A DNA stretch of 9,629 nt from M0108 sp964523415 (GCA_964523415.1 CAZFZB010000107.1:1-9629), one strand, 5' to 3'. Positions 1 through 7,718 are shown, counted from the stretch's first letter. Notes: generated by a model not told the origin, from the sequence alone. Made by a program: numbers and translations.

Positions 1-23
1 TTGGGTGACTTAAGGGGGGCGGA

Positions 24-863
24 TCAGGCCTCGAGTTGGGCCTTCATTTTCCTCATCGCATTCTTCTCGATTTGGCGAATACGTTCGGCGGAGACACCAA
101 ATTGTGCTGCCAGTTCATGCAGAGTCTGCTTTTTATCCGTCAACCAGCGGGCTTGAAGGATGGTTTTGCTTCGGTCGTCAAGGCCTTCAAGGGCGGTATG
201 AAGCCTATCGTAACGATCCATCATGGTATCCTGACGTTCCAAGGCACTAGCCGGTTCCATACGCATATCCGGCAAATAACTCGAAGGCGCTGCGGGCCCC
301 TCCTCATCATCAGTGTCGTCACCATCAAAGGCCAAATCCTGGTTGGAAAGCCTTGATTCCATCTCCAGCACCGTCTCGGGCTTTACATCCAGTTCCCTGG
401 CAACGCTCTCCACCTCCTCACGGGTGAACCAACCCAGACGCTTTTTGGCGCTGCGCAGGTTAAAAAAGAGCTTACGCTGAGCCTTGGTGGTGGCGACCTT
501 GACAATACGCCAGTTGCGCAAAATATATTCATGGATCTCGGCGCGAATCCAGTGCACCGCGAAGGACACTAGCCGCACCCCCACGTCCGGCTCGAAACGC
601 CTTACAGCCTTCATGAGGCCGACAGAACCCTCCTGGATCAGATCCGGTAAGGGCAGACCATAGCCCAGATAGCCTCGGGCAATGCGGATGACAAACCGCA
701 GGTGTGAGAGCACCAGTCGACGAGCGGCATCCATGTCACCGTGATCACGCAGACGAATGGCCAAATCACGCTCTTCCTCCGAGGTCAGCATTGGGATCTG
801 GTAGGAGGCGCTGATATAGGCGTCAAGGTTTCCGGTAGGTAGCAGAGCAAGGTCTTTAGTCAT
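24..863 (-). CDS. rpoH: RNA polymerase heat-shock sigma factor RpoH (sigma-32)
   Basis: Sigma-70 family factor that directs RNA polymerase to heat-shock promoters. The 279-residue protein matches E. coli RpoH (284 residues as I recall) along its whole length. Region 2 includes DLIQEGSVGLMKAVRRF (74-90) and FAVHWIRAEIHEY (101-113). The diagnostic RpoH box QRKLFFNLR is at 129-137, an acidic linker (GDDTDDEE) at 181-188, and the region 4.2 helix-turn-helix at about 247-272 (LHELAAQFGVSAERIRQIEKNAM). The start chosen is the ATG before TKDLALLPTGNLDAY, which aligns with the E. coli N-terminus. The frame stays open 42 codons further upstream, but that part looks like AT-rich leader. There is no clear Shine-Dalgarno before the chosen ATG. 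Last gene of the leftward block, 137 bases after ftsX, so it may also have its own promoter. Identity is near certain; the start is less so. Confidence 0.97.
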   Translation of the reverse strand: MTKDLALLPTGNLDAYISASYQIPMLTSEEERDLAIRLRDHGDMDAARRLVLSHLRFVIRIARGYLGYGLPLPDLIQEGSVGLMKAVRRFEPDVGVRLVSFAVHWIRAEIHEYILRNWRIVKVATTKAQRKLFFNLRSAKKRLGWFTREEVESVARELDVKPETVLEMESRLSNQDLAFDGDDTDDEEGPAAPSSYLPDMRMEPASALERQDTMMDRYDRLHTALEGLDDRSKTILQARWLTDKKQTLHELAAQFGVSAERIRQIEKNAMRKMKAQLEA

Positions 864-1000
864 GGTGCCAATACCCAAGTAATTTTCTATGGAATTGAGT
901 TTAACAAATTCAGTAAGGGTCATACAACTTAAAATCGATTCAATTTGTGCGGAAGCCCTGGTGTGGCTTCCAAGCAAAGGGCGGGTCAACCTACGGGCTC
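864..1000 (-). promoter_or_regulatory. rpoH leader / ftsX-rpoH intergenic region
   Basis: This gap is read leftward. The half next to rpoH (about 864-945) is clearly AT-rich compared with the surrounding genes, as expected of a promoter and 5' leader. I could not settle on one sigma-70 promoter: TTGTAT followed 17 bases later by TTAAAC is the best spaced pair and is weak. E. coli rpoH has several promoters and an mRNA thermosensor; whether either applies here cannot be read from this sequence. The ftsX-proximal half holds the hairpin at 951-971. Confidence 0.4.
951..971 (-). terminator. Hairpin downstream of ftsX (possible weak terminator or attenuator)
   Basis: A perfect 7-bp stem, GGAAGCC/GGCTTCC, with a 7-base loop (ACACCAG on the minus strand) lies about 30 bases past the ftsX stop. 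The following minus-strand sequence has no uninterrupted T tract, only ATTTT some 15 bases later, so this is not a textbook rho-independent terminator. It could partly separate ftsX from rpoH transcription or be an mRNA 3' stabilising structure. Confidence 0.3.
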
Positions 1001-1996
1001 TCAGACTGGCTCAATGGCCGCAAGATGTCGGCTTACGGAGATCCAACTACCCGCAAGCCCGAGGATGAGGCTTCCACCGAGGAGCAGTGTTAAGGCGGTG
1101 GTGCCCAGTCCGACAAGAATGAAGTCCGTCTGATAGAGGGCGGCCAACTGTGATACTGGCCCTTGAAGTAACAGGATGGCCACGGAAACCAATAGCCAGG
1201 CGATAAGCCCACCCAGAAGGCCATACCAAACTCCCAGCCAGAGAAACGGGCGTCGAATGAAGGCGTGGGTGGCCCCGACCGTTTCCATGATAACGATCTC
1301 CTGACGTCGATTTTCGATCTCCAGGCGAATCGTGTTGCCAATCACCAGCAGGACGCCAATAGCCAGGGCACTGGCTAACACTTGAGCCGCGCGTTCCCCC
1401 AAGTCAATGACCCCTTGGAAACGTCTTACCCAGAGGGTATCCATACGGACCAGGTCCGACTCCGGGAGGACTGTGAGGACCTCGCGCAGCCCTTCAAGAC
1501 TAGCCGCGTCCCGCAGACTTTGGGCCGGACGTAAGGCTAATACATAAGGAAGCGGGTTGGTTTCCAGTTGTTCAACCGCCTCGGCAAAGCCCGATTCGGC
1601 CCTAAGTTCCTCTAACGCTCGCTCTGGCGGGATCAAGGTCACGGACTCCAGATCCGATCGCCCGGCAAGTCGGCGCGCCAATGCCTTGGCCTTGTCCGCA
1701 CTGACCTCCGATTTTAGAAACAGGGAGATAGCCGCTGTTTGCTCCCAACCCTCGCCGAGTCTTTCCAGGTTTCGCGTCAGGACATGGAGCGACCCTGGTA
1801 AGGCTAGGGCGATACCAATTACCAGAGTTGTCATCAGGGTAGGAATCGGGGTGCTCCGCAGTCTGACCAGGCTGGAGACCGCGTTATGAAAATGGTGCCC
1901 AAACCATATGCTCGGCAACCTCAGATAGGGAATGCGCAGCCGGCGCATAGGGCGGCTAGCCTTATCAGGGGTTTGTTTATTGGCTCTTGCGCGCAT
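1001..1996 (-). CDS. ftsX: Cell division protein FtsX (ABC transporter-like membrane subunit)
   Basis: Integral membrane partner of FtsE. The FtsEX complex sits at the division septum and couples ATP hydrolysis to activation of periplasmic peptidoglycan hydrolases through adaptors such as EnvC. The 331-residue protein (E. coli about 352) shows the family topology: a basic cytoplasmic N-terminus (1-50), TM1 at about 52-72, a periplasmic loop at about 73-200, then TM2 (203-222), TM3 (250-277) and TM4 (292-316). The ENRRQEIVIMETVGATHAFIRRPF stretch after TM2 (228-251) is the conserved FtsX cytoplasmic segment; its key part is EIVIMETVGA. The ATG at 1994-1996 overlaps the end of ftsE by 20 bases, which implies translational coupling and equimolar synthesis. 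No internal break is seen. Confidence 0.96.
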   Translation of the reverse strand: MRARANKQTPDKASRPMRRLRIPYLRLPSIWFGHHFHNAVSSLVRLRSTPIPTLMTTLVIGIALALPGSLHVLTRNLERLGEGWEQTAAISLFLKSEVSADKAKALARRLAGRSDLESVTLIPPERALEELRAESGFAEAVEQLETNPLPYVLALRPAQSLRDAASLEGLREVLTVLPESDLVRMDTLWVRRFQGVIDLGERAAQVLASALAIGVLLVIGNTIRLEIENRRQEIVIMETVGATHAFIRRPFLWLGVWYGLLGGLIAWLLVSVAILLLQGPVSQLAALYQTDFILVGLGTTALTLLLGGSLILGLAGSWISVSRHLAAIEPV

Positions 1997-2654
1997 GGGA
2001 ATCGGCGACCAGGCGGCCTTTTTCCAAAGTTAGGATTCGGTAAGGCAAGGTTGCGATCAGATCCAGATTGTGACTTGCAATCAAGAGCGTGACACCGACT
2101 TGGTTGAAGCGTGCAAAAAGATCCATGATTTCGCGTGAAAGATCGGGGTCCAGGTTACCCGTAGGCTCGTCGGCCAGAAGGAGGGGTGGACGGGCAACAA
2201 TAGCCCTGGCGATTCCTACACGCTGCTGCTCCCCTCCTGACAGGATAATGGGGTAAGACTTTTCCTTTTGCAGTAGCCCTACCTGATTAAGGGCGGCCCT
2301 CACCCGCCGTGCGATCTCCTGATTTCCCAGGCCAGCGACCACCAGAGGCAGAGCCACGTTTTCAAAAACCGAGCGATCAGCCAGGAGTCGATGATCCTGG
2401 AAGATCATGCCTACCTGGCGACGATGGAAGGGAATCTTGCGCCGGGGCAAACGACCCACATTTCGCCCATCAACCGTGAGTTGACCCCGGCTCGGCCGCT
2501 CCAAACAGCCGATCAGCTTCAGGAGGGTACTTTTACCAGCACCCGAATGGCCCGTCAGAAAAACCATTTCGCCAGCCGAAATTTCCAGGCTTAGGTTCCC
2601 TAGAACCTCACCGCTCCCCGCATAGCGTTTGCAGACCTGGTCAAAACGGATCAT
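1977..2654 (-). CDS. ftsE: Cell division ATP-binding protein FtsE
   Basis: ABC-type ATPase that pairs with FtsX at the inner membrane and drives septal cell-wall hydrolysis. In the frame beginning with TTG at 2660 the motifs are: Walker A GHSGAGKST at 37-45, Q-loop in GMIFQDH (Q88), signature LSGGEQQRV at 140-148, Walker B LLLADEPTG at 160-168 and the H-loop histidine in ASHNLDL (H197). All are intact, so an active ATPase is expected. I place the start at the ATG (2652-2654) giving MIRFDQV, two codons inside the TTG frame, because E. coli FtsE begins MIRF; this makes 225 residues. The start is 15 bases after the ftsY stop and the 3' end overlaps ftsX, so ftsY-ftsE-ftsX is one transcription unit. 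Confidence 0.97.
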   Translation of the reverse strand: MIRFDQVCKRYAGSGEVLGNLSLEISAGEMVFLTGHSGAGKSTLLKLIGCLERPSRGQLTVDGRNVGRLPRRKIPFHRRQVGMIFQDHRLLADRSVFENVALPLVVAGLGNQEIARRVRAALNQVGLLQKEKSYPIILSGGEQQRVGIARAIVARPPLLLADEPTGNLDPDLSREIMDLFARFNQVGVTLLIASHNLDLIATLPYRILTLEKGRLVADSHARKSQ

Positions 2655-2669
2655 AACCAAATACGGATG

Positions 2670-3671
2670 TCAGGAACCGAAGAGGGCCTCAAGGAATTCC
2701 TCGGCTACGAAGGGTCGAAGGTCATCAATGGATTCACCCACGCCAATGAAGCGGATAGGAACGCGCAATCGCTCAGCGATGGCGAAGAGAACCCCGCCCC
2801 TAGCAGTGCCATCGAGCTTGGTCAGGGCAATCCCGGTCAGAGGGACGGCAGCATTGAACTGCTGGGCCTGGACAACTGCATTTTGACCGGTGGTAGCATC
2901 CACCACCAAGAGAACCTCGTGAGGGGCATCAGGATCGACCTTCCTCAATACCCGTGCAATCTTGGCCAACTCCTCCATCAGGTTGGTCTTGGTATGCAGG
3001 CGGCCCGCGGTATCGGCAATGAGAACGTCAAAGCCGCGGGCCGTGGCGGCTTGGAGGGCATCGAAAATGACCGAGGCGGAATCCGCACCTGGCTGTTGGG
3101 AAATGACGGTTACGCCGTTGCGCTCGCCCCAAGACTGCAACTGCTCAACCGCAGCGGCGCGGAAGGTATCGCCTGCAGCCAGCATGACACTATTGCCCTC
3201 ATCCTGTAACCTCTTTGCTAGTTTACCGATCGTGGTGGTTTTTCCGGCCCCGTTGACACCCACCATTAGTATTACCTGGGGGCGGCCGGGTGCCGCGACT
3301 CGGACAGGCCTCTCGCAGGCGCGTAAAATCGCCGCCAATTCGTCCTTGATAGCGCTCACAAGCACGTCTGGATCAGATAGTTCGTGGCGTTTAACCCGCC
3401 CAGAGATGTCCCCGATAACGCGCAAGGTGGCATCGACCCCCACGTCGGCGGTCAACAACCGGGTCTCCAGTTCATCCAGCAATTCCTGGTCAATACGCTT
3501 ACGGCCGCGTACCAGATCGCTGATGTCGGTTTTGAGAACGGCGCGAGTCCGTTCCAAACCGGTGCGCAAACGCGCAAAGAGACCCGTCTTAGGAACGGGG
3601 CGATCCACCCCCTGCTCCGGCATCACTTCAACAGGCGCGGGTCCAGACTGTTTTTTTCCAAATCCAAACAT
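2670..3671 (-). CDS. ftsY: Signal recognition particle receptor FtsY
   Basis: GTPase that receives ribosome-SRP complexes at the inner membrane during co-translational insertion of membrane proteins. The start chosen is the ATG giving MFGFGKK, the usual FtsY beginning; the frame extends 17 codons upstream to a TTG but without family resemblance. The protein is 333 residues. Its N-terminal A region (about 1-40) is much shorter and less acidic than in E. coli (497 residues). Then come the helical N domain (about 40-125) and the G domain: G1 GVNGAGKTTT (138-147), DTFRAAA (168-174), DTAGR (220-224), TKLDGTARGG (284-293) and the closing GVGESIDDLRPF (310-321). All SRP-GTPase elements are intact. 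First gene of the leftward block; its promoter must lie in 3672-3835. Confidence 0.97.
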   Translation of the reverse strand: MFGFGKKQSGPAPVEVMPEQGVDRPVPKTGLFARLRTGLERTRAVLKTDISDLVRGRKRIDQELLDELETRLLTADVGVDATLRVIGDISGRVKRHELSDPDVLVSAIKDELAAILRACERPVRVAAPGRPQVILMVGVNGAGKTTTIGKLAKRLQDEGNSVMLAAGDTFRAAAVEQLQSWGERNGVTVISQQPGADSASVIFDALQAATARGFDVLIADTAGRLHTKTNLMEELAKIARVLRKVDPDAPHEVLLVVDATTGQNAVVQAQQFNAAVPLTGIALTKLDGTARGGVLFAIAERLRVPIRFIGVGESIDDLRPFVAEEFLEALFGS

Positions 3672-3835
3672 CAAATTAGAAACCAAATTGGAGGGTTTGC
3701 CAGTTGGGAGAACGAGCTCCAACGGATCTTGCTATTACCTGACCTTTACGGTCATCCTAACAAACATCGGCGGACTCGTCTCCCGGTATCGACCCCCAGC
3801 CAGGGCAACCGCCCCAAACCAATAACAGAGAAACG
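3672..3835. promoter_or_regulatory. Divergent promoter region between ftsY and the M16 peptidase genes
   Basis: The two blocks are transcribed away from each other, so both promoters are expected here. No box pair scores well on either strand. On the minus strand TTGTTA with TAATAG is present but spaced by 20 bases, which is too long. The region contains the dyad TGACC-TTTAC-GGTCA (3740-3754) near its middle and a small leader hairpin around GGAG/CTCC at about 3706-3719. Neither flanking gene has a strong Shine-Dalgarno. Confidence 0.45.
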
Positions 3836-5212
3836 ATGAAATCCCGATTGCTATTAGCCACGGCTTTGGCTCTACCCTTGGGCACGAGCGCCGAGTCGCC
3901 CGCTGTCCATGAACGCCTTCTCGATAACGGTCTTAAGGTTTTGGTCAAGGAGGACCATCGGGCACCCATAGTAACCTCTCAGGTTTGGTACAAGGTTGGT
4001 TCCAGTTATGAACATGGCGGCCAAACCGGTGTTTCCCATGTCCTTGAACACATGATGTTCAAAGGCACCGAGAAACTGGCCCCGGGTGAGTTTTCCCGCA
4101 TCATTGCCGAGAACGGTGGGGATGAAAACGCCTTCACGGGTCGCGACTATACGGCCTACTATCAAACTATGGCTGCGGATCGCCTGCCGATCTCCTTGGA
4201 GTTGGAGGCCCAGCGGATGCGTTTCCTGACCCTACCAGAGCAGGAGTTTCTCAAGGAATTGGAGGTTGTTAAGGAAGAGCGACGCATGAGAACCGAGGAC
4301 GATCCCGAATCTCTTACTTATGAGCAATTCAATGCAGCGGCCTATGAGACATCACCCTACCGCATCCCAGTGATTGGCTGGGCGAGTGACTTGGAGGCAA
4401 TGACCGTTGCCGATGTGCGGGACTGGTATCGTCAGTGGTATGCCCCGAACAACGCCACCCTGGTGGTTGTCGGTGATGTCGACCACCAAGAAGTTTTTAT
4501 GCTTGCCGAAAATTATTTTGGCTCCCTGGTCGGCGAAATGGTGCCAGTGGTCCGGCGTGTTGTTGATCCAGTACAGCTTGGCGAGAAACGCATCAAAATC
4601 AAGGCCCCCGCCAAGGAGCCTTACCTGCTCATGGGTTATAAATCGACGGCTATTAGTCATGCGAGTGAGGATTGGGAACCTTATGCCTTGGAAATGCTGT
4701 CTTCGGTTCTGGACAGTGGAGCTAGCTCCCGAATTAGCCGGAACCTGGTGCGTGGCTCCCATGTAGCTGCATCTGCCGGCGCTAGCTACAGCGCCTTCAG
4801 TCGCCTGCCCGGCATGTTGCTCCTTGACGGCATCCCGGCCCAGGGACACGCGGTCGAAGAACTGGAACAAGCCATTCTGGCCCAGATTCAGAAGTTGCGG
4901 GACGAACCTGTTTTCGAGAGCGAACTGGAATCTATTCGTAATCAACTCATTGCAACCAAGGTTTACGAAAAGGATTCGATCAGTGTCCAGGCAAGGCAGA
5001 TAGGCAGTTTGGAAACGGTTGGGCTTGGCTGGAGACTGATGGACGAATATGTTACCCACTTGACCAAGATCACCCCCGAACAGATCCAGGCCGTTGCACG
5101 TAAGTACCTAATACCGGAGAACTTAACTGTTGCCCAGTTGGAACCCCTGCCCCTCCATAGCAGGCAACCTAGACTCCCCATCAATGGAAACCACATCCAT
5201 GCGCGTCAATAG
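3836..5212 (+). CDS. M16 family zinc metallopeptidase, catalytic subunit (exported)
   Basis: Pitrilysin-family (M16B-type) protease of 458 residues. An N-terminal signal peptide is visible, MKSRLLLATALALPLGTSA with likely cleavage after A19, so the protein is periplasmic. The inverted zinc motif HVLEH is at 68-72 (zinc ligands H68 and H72, catalytic E71). The distal glutamate falls in VVKEERRM, most likely E148, 76 residues after H72 as in mitochondrial processing peptidase beta. The second half is the M16 C-terminal domain (about 185-400). The ATG at 3836 is the only start that keeps the signal peptide. The 3' end overlaps the next gene by 14 bases in another frame. Homologous pairs next to ftsY occur in Pseudomonas; substrates are not known to me, so no gene symbol is given. 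Confidence 0.93.
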   Translation: MKSRLLLATALALPLGTSAESPAVHERLLDNGLKVLVKEDHRAPIVTSQVWYKVGSSYEHGGQTGVSHVLEHMMFKGTEKLAPGEFSRIIAENGGDENAFTGRDYTAYYQTMAADRLPISLELEAQRMRFLTLPEQEFLKELEVVKEERRMRTEDDPESLTYEQFNAAAYETSPYRIPVIGWASDLEAMTVADVRDWYRQWYAPNNATLVVVGDVDHQEVFMLAENYFGSLVGEMVPVVRRVVDPVQLGEKRIKIKAPAKEPYLLMGYKSTAISHASEDWEPYALEMLSSVLDSGASSRISRNLVRGSHVAASAGASYSAFSRLPGMLLLDGIPAQGHAVEELEQAILAQIQKLRDEPVFESELESIRNQLIATKVYEKDSISVQARQIGSLETVGLGWRLMDEYVTHLTKITPEQIQAVARKYLIPENLTVAQLEPLPLHSRQPRLPINGNHIHARQ

Positions 5213-6539
5213 CCGCCTGACTGCCTGGCTTTCTGGACTACTGCTAGTCGTTGTAAGTTTCGACCTCTTGGCCACACCTCAGATACAGACTTGGAAAACC
5301 ACTCAGAAGATCCCCGTGCTATTCGTGGCAGTCCCAGATTTACCCATATTGGATGTTCGCATCGCCTTCCGAGCCGGTAGCGCCAGGGACGAGGGTAAAG
5401 CCGGGCTGGCCTCCCTGACCGCCGATATGCTTAACCAGGGCGCGGGGGAATGGAATGCAAACGCCATTGCCGAGCGGCTTGAGGCCTACGGTGCAAGGCT
5501 CGCCATCGATGTCCAACGCGACATGTCCTCGGTTTCCTTGCGAACTCTAACCCGCCAACCTGCCCTTGGACAGGCCCTGGAAACCCTGGCCATGGTCATT
5601 GCCCAGCCTCGGTTCGAGGAGTCCGACTTCAAACGGATGCGTGCCAATGTACTGACCAGCCTGAGTAAAGATGAGCAGGACCCCGGTACTGTCGGCCAAA
5701 AGGCCATTTACCGCCACATTTATGGCGACCACCCCTATGCCAATGAGCCCTCCGGGACCAAGGAATCCGTGGAAAACCTGAGCAGAGAAGATCTGCAGCG
5801 CTTCCATGCCCGCCATTATGTCGCCTCTAACGCCATCATTGCCTTGGTCGGAGCCGTATCCCGAAGCGAGGCGGAAGTCATCGCCGAGCAACTCACCCTT
5901 GGACTCGCCCCGGGTGAGCCAATTCCTTCCTTGCCACCGGTTGAGGACTTGGGGACCAGCACCCAGGAGCAAATTATCTTCCCCTCGACCCAGACCTACA
6001 TCTATACGGGACAGCCTGGTATGACCCGTACGGATCCCGATTATTTTCCATTGTATGTGGGTAATCATATCCTAGGGGGTAGTGGTCTAGTCTCACTCCT
6101 CATGGAAGAGGTACGCGAAAAGCGGGGACTTTCCTATAGTGTTTACAGTTACTTCCTGCCCCTAACAGAACGTGGCCCTTTCCTGGCTGGGCTCTCTACC
6201 AAGAACGAACAAGGCGCGCTTGCCCGCCAGGTAATGATGACAACCATTGAACGCTTTCGCATAGAGGGGCCAACACAAGAGGAACTGACGGCAGCAAAAA
6301 AGAACATCACGGGTGGATTTCCACTCCGTATCGCCGGTAACGGCAAAATCGCACAATACCTCGCCATGATTGGCTTTTACGGCCTGCCCTTGGACTACCT
6401 CGATCGTTTTAATGACCGCGTCGCTGCCGTAACCACAGAGGACATACGTCATGCCTTCCAACGCAGAGTCGACCCAGCACACTTCACAACCGTCATCGTC
6501 GGACCAGAATCAAGGAAGTTGAACCCCGCGACACCTTGA
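5199..6539 (+). CDS. M16 family peptidase-like protein, non-catalytic subunit (exported)
   Basis: Second M16 protein, 446 residues from the ATG giving MRVNSRLTAWLSGLLLVVV. That start yields a clean signal peptide with cleavage near A25 (DLLA|TP). An ATG at 5184 or a TTG at 5130 would add unrelated residues in front. Where the first protein has SHVLEH, this one has ASLTAD (71-76): both histidines and the glutamate are replaced, so no zinc site can form. The conserved C-terminal motif R-G-L-S-Y-S-V-Y-S is kept (R309, G310, Y313), the part that in family members helps hold substrate. The combination of one active and one inactive subunit resembles the alpha/beta arrangement of mitochondrial processing peptidase, and the overlapping reading frames suggest the two are made together. 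Heterodimer formation is inference. Confidence 0.92.
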   Translation: MRVNSRLTAWLSGLLLVVVSFDLLATPQIQTWKTTQKIPVLFVAVPDLPILDVRIAFRAGSARDEGKAGLASLTADMLNQGAGEWNANAIAERLEAYGARLAIDVQRDMSSVSLRTLTRQPALGQALETLAMVIAQPRFEESDFKRMRANVLTSLSKDEQDPGTVGQKAIYRHIYGDHPYANEPSGTKESVENLSREDLQRFHARHYVASNAIIALVGAVSRSEAEVIAEQLTLGLAPGEPIPSLPPVEDLGTSTQEQIIFPSTQTYIYTGQPGMTRTDPDYFPLYVGNHILGGSGLVSLLMEEVREKRGLSYSVYSYFLPLTERGPFLAGLSTKNEQGALARQVMMTTIERFRIEGPTQEELTAAKKNITGGFPLRIAGNGKIAQYLAMIGFYGLPLDYLDRFNDRVAAVTTEDIRHAFQRRVDPAHFTTVIVGPESRKLNPATP

Positions 6540-6561
6540 AGCCTCAGGGTGAGAATCATCA

Positions 6562-6590
6562 TGGTCAACATGACCAGCCTGGAGTATTTT
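6562..6590 (+). promoter_or_regulatory. Candidate rsmD promoter overlapped by a dyad
   Basis: In the 72-base gap after the M16 pair, TGGTCA (6562-6567, 4 of 6 to the -35 consensus) and TATTTT (6585-6590, 4 of 6 to the -10) are spaced by exactly 17 bases. They would start a transcript about 15-20 bases before rsmD. The -35 hexamer is the left arm of a perfect 6-bp inverted repeat, TGGTCA-ACA-TGACCA (6562-6576). Both hexamers are imperfect, so this is a suggestion only; rsmD could equally be read through from the peptidase genes. Confidence 0.3.
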
Positions 6591-6611
6591 GCTAAGTAAA
6601 TGTGAGGGCTA

Positions 6612-7190
6612 ATGTTCATGACCCGGCGAAGCCTTGATCCACCGAGACGTGTGCGAATCATAGGGGGTGAATGGCGAGGATATCGACTCGCAGTGTTAGA
6701 TGAATACGGTTTGAGGCCCACTCCAGACCGAGTACGGGAAACCCTGTTCAACTGGCTTGCCCCCCTGATCACGTCAGCGCACTGCTTGGACCTCTTCGCA
6801 GGGAGCGGTGCCTTGGGTTTCGAAGCGGCATCCCGTGGCGCAGCCCGGGTGGTTCTAGTCGAAAAAGTAGCGAGGGTGGCGCGACAGTTGCGCGAGAACG
6901 TCCGGATGTTGGATGCCCAACAAGTCGAGGTGATCCACGACGACGCAAGGTACTGGCTAGGAGGTCAACCAAAACCCTTTGACTTGGTCTTTTTGGACCC
7001 CCCTTTTGGCGAGGACCTACTGGGTCCCTGTTGCGTCGCCCTCGACCAAGGTGGATGGCTCTCAACTGGGGCGCGAGTCTATCTGGAGGCGTCTGTCTCG
7101 AAAGGTTTTGCAGTCCTCCCTGAGGGGTGGAGCCTCACCCATCGTAAGCAAGCTGGTCAGGTCCTTTACGGACTGGCGAAGACAGATTAA
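6612..7190 (+). CDS. rsmD: 16S rRNA (guanine(966)-N(2))-methyltransferase RsmD
   Basis: S-adenosylmethionine-dependent enzyme that methylates N2 of G966 in 16S rRNA during small-subunit assembly. In 192 residues it shows the RsmD N-terminal RIIGGEWRG (15-23), the family motif LRPTPDRVRETLFNWL (34-49), the SAM-binding glycine motif LDLFAGSGALGFEA (59-72), acidic ribose contact VEK (83-85), and the catalytic DPPF tetrapeptide (129-132), a form of the N-methyltransferase [ND]PP[YF] motif. Two in-frame ATGs compete: 6612 and 6618. The upstream GAGGG (6604-6608) sits 3 bases before the first and 9 before the second, so 6618 (MTRRSL) is better spaced; the longer form is listed. RsmD beside coaD is a widespread bacterial pairing. 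Confidence 0.95.
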   Translation: MFMTRRSLDPPRRVRIIGGEWRGYRLAVLDEYGLRPTPDRVRETLFNWLAPLITSAHCLDLFAGSGALGFEAASRGAARVVLVEKVARVARQLRENVRMLDAQQVEVIHDDARYWLGGQPKPFDLVFLDPPFGEDLLGPCCVALDQGGWLSTGARVYLEASVSKGFAVLPEGWSLTHRKQAGQVLYGLAKTD

Positions 7191-7241
7191 AAGGCGCCTG
7201 GTAATCTGAATACCTTATGATTTTCAATGCTGGGTGAGACG

Positions 7242-7718
7242 ATGTGCAAGGCCATCTATCCCGGAACCTTCGACCCCATCACCAACGGCCATGTCGACTT
7301 GATCGAGCGTGCCAGTCGCTTATTCGACCAAGTGGTGGTAGCCGTGGCGGAGAATTCCCACAAGACACCAATTTTCTCGACCGAATACCGGGTAACCCTA
7401 GTGAGAGAATCGGTTGCCCATCTGCCGAGTGTTCAAGTTACCCCCTTTAGCGGCTTGTTGGTATCCTTCGCCGCTGCCATGGGTATCAGGGTTATCCTGC
7501 GTGGGCTAAGGGCCTTGTCCGATTTTGAATTTGAAAGCCAATTAGCCAGCATGAATCGCCAACTGTCCCCAGATATCGAGACCTTGTTTTTGACCCCAGC
7601 TGCAAATTATGCTTTTCTGACATCATCCCTTGTCCGCGAAGTGTCTCGCCTCGGCGGGGACGTCGCCGCTCTCGTGCCGATCCCAGTGCATGCTGCATTG
7701 CGCGAACGCTTTGGGTAA
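7242..7718 (+). CDS. coaD: Pantetheine-phosphate adenylyltransferase CoaD
   Basis: Transfers AMP from ATP to 4'-phosphopantetheine to give dephospho-CoA, the penultimate step of coenzyme A synthesis, in the cytoplasm. The product is 158 residues (E. coli 159) and begins MCKAIYPGTFDPITNGH, with the nucleotidyltransferase TxGH signature at 14-17. Other family elements are the RGLR segment (87-90) and the C-terminal SSLVREV (128-134), equivalent to the ISSTxxR-type motif. An in-frame ATG five codons upstream (7227) lacks a ribosome-binding site. The ATG at 7242 has GGGTGAG just before it and aligns with known CoaD starts, so it is preferred. It lies 51 bases after rsmD, probably on the same message. 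Confidence 0.96.
   Translation: MCKAIYPGTFDPITNGHVDLIERASRLFDQVVVAVAENSHKTPIFSTEYRVTLVRESVAHLPSVQVTPFSGLLVSFAAAMGIRVILRGLRALSDFEFESQLASMNRQLSPDIETLFLTPAANYAFLTSSLVREVSRLGGDVAALVPIPVHAALRERFG

Noticed and set aside
1..23. Sequence beyond the rpoH stop
   Set aside because: Too short to show a terminator or the next gene.
2962..3825. 287-codon plus-strand open frame antisense to ftsY
   Set aside because: Serine/arginine/proline-rich shadow of the ftsY coding strand, with no domain and no ribosome-binding site.
4352..5059. 235-codon minus-strand open frame inside the first M16 gene
   Set aside because: It lies entirely antisense to a clearly conserved peptidase, and its product resembles no family I recognise.
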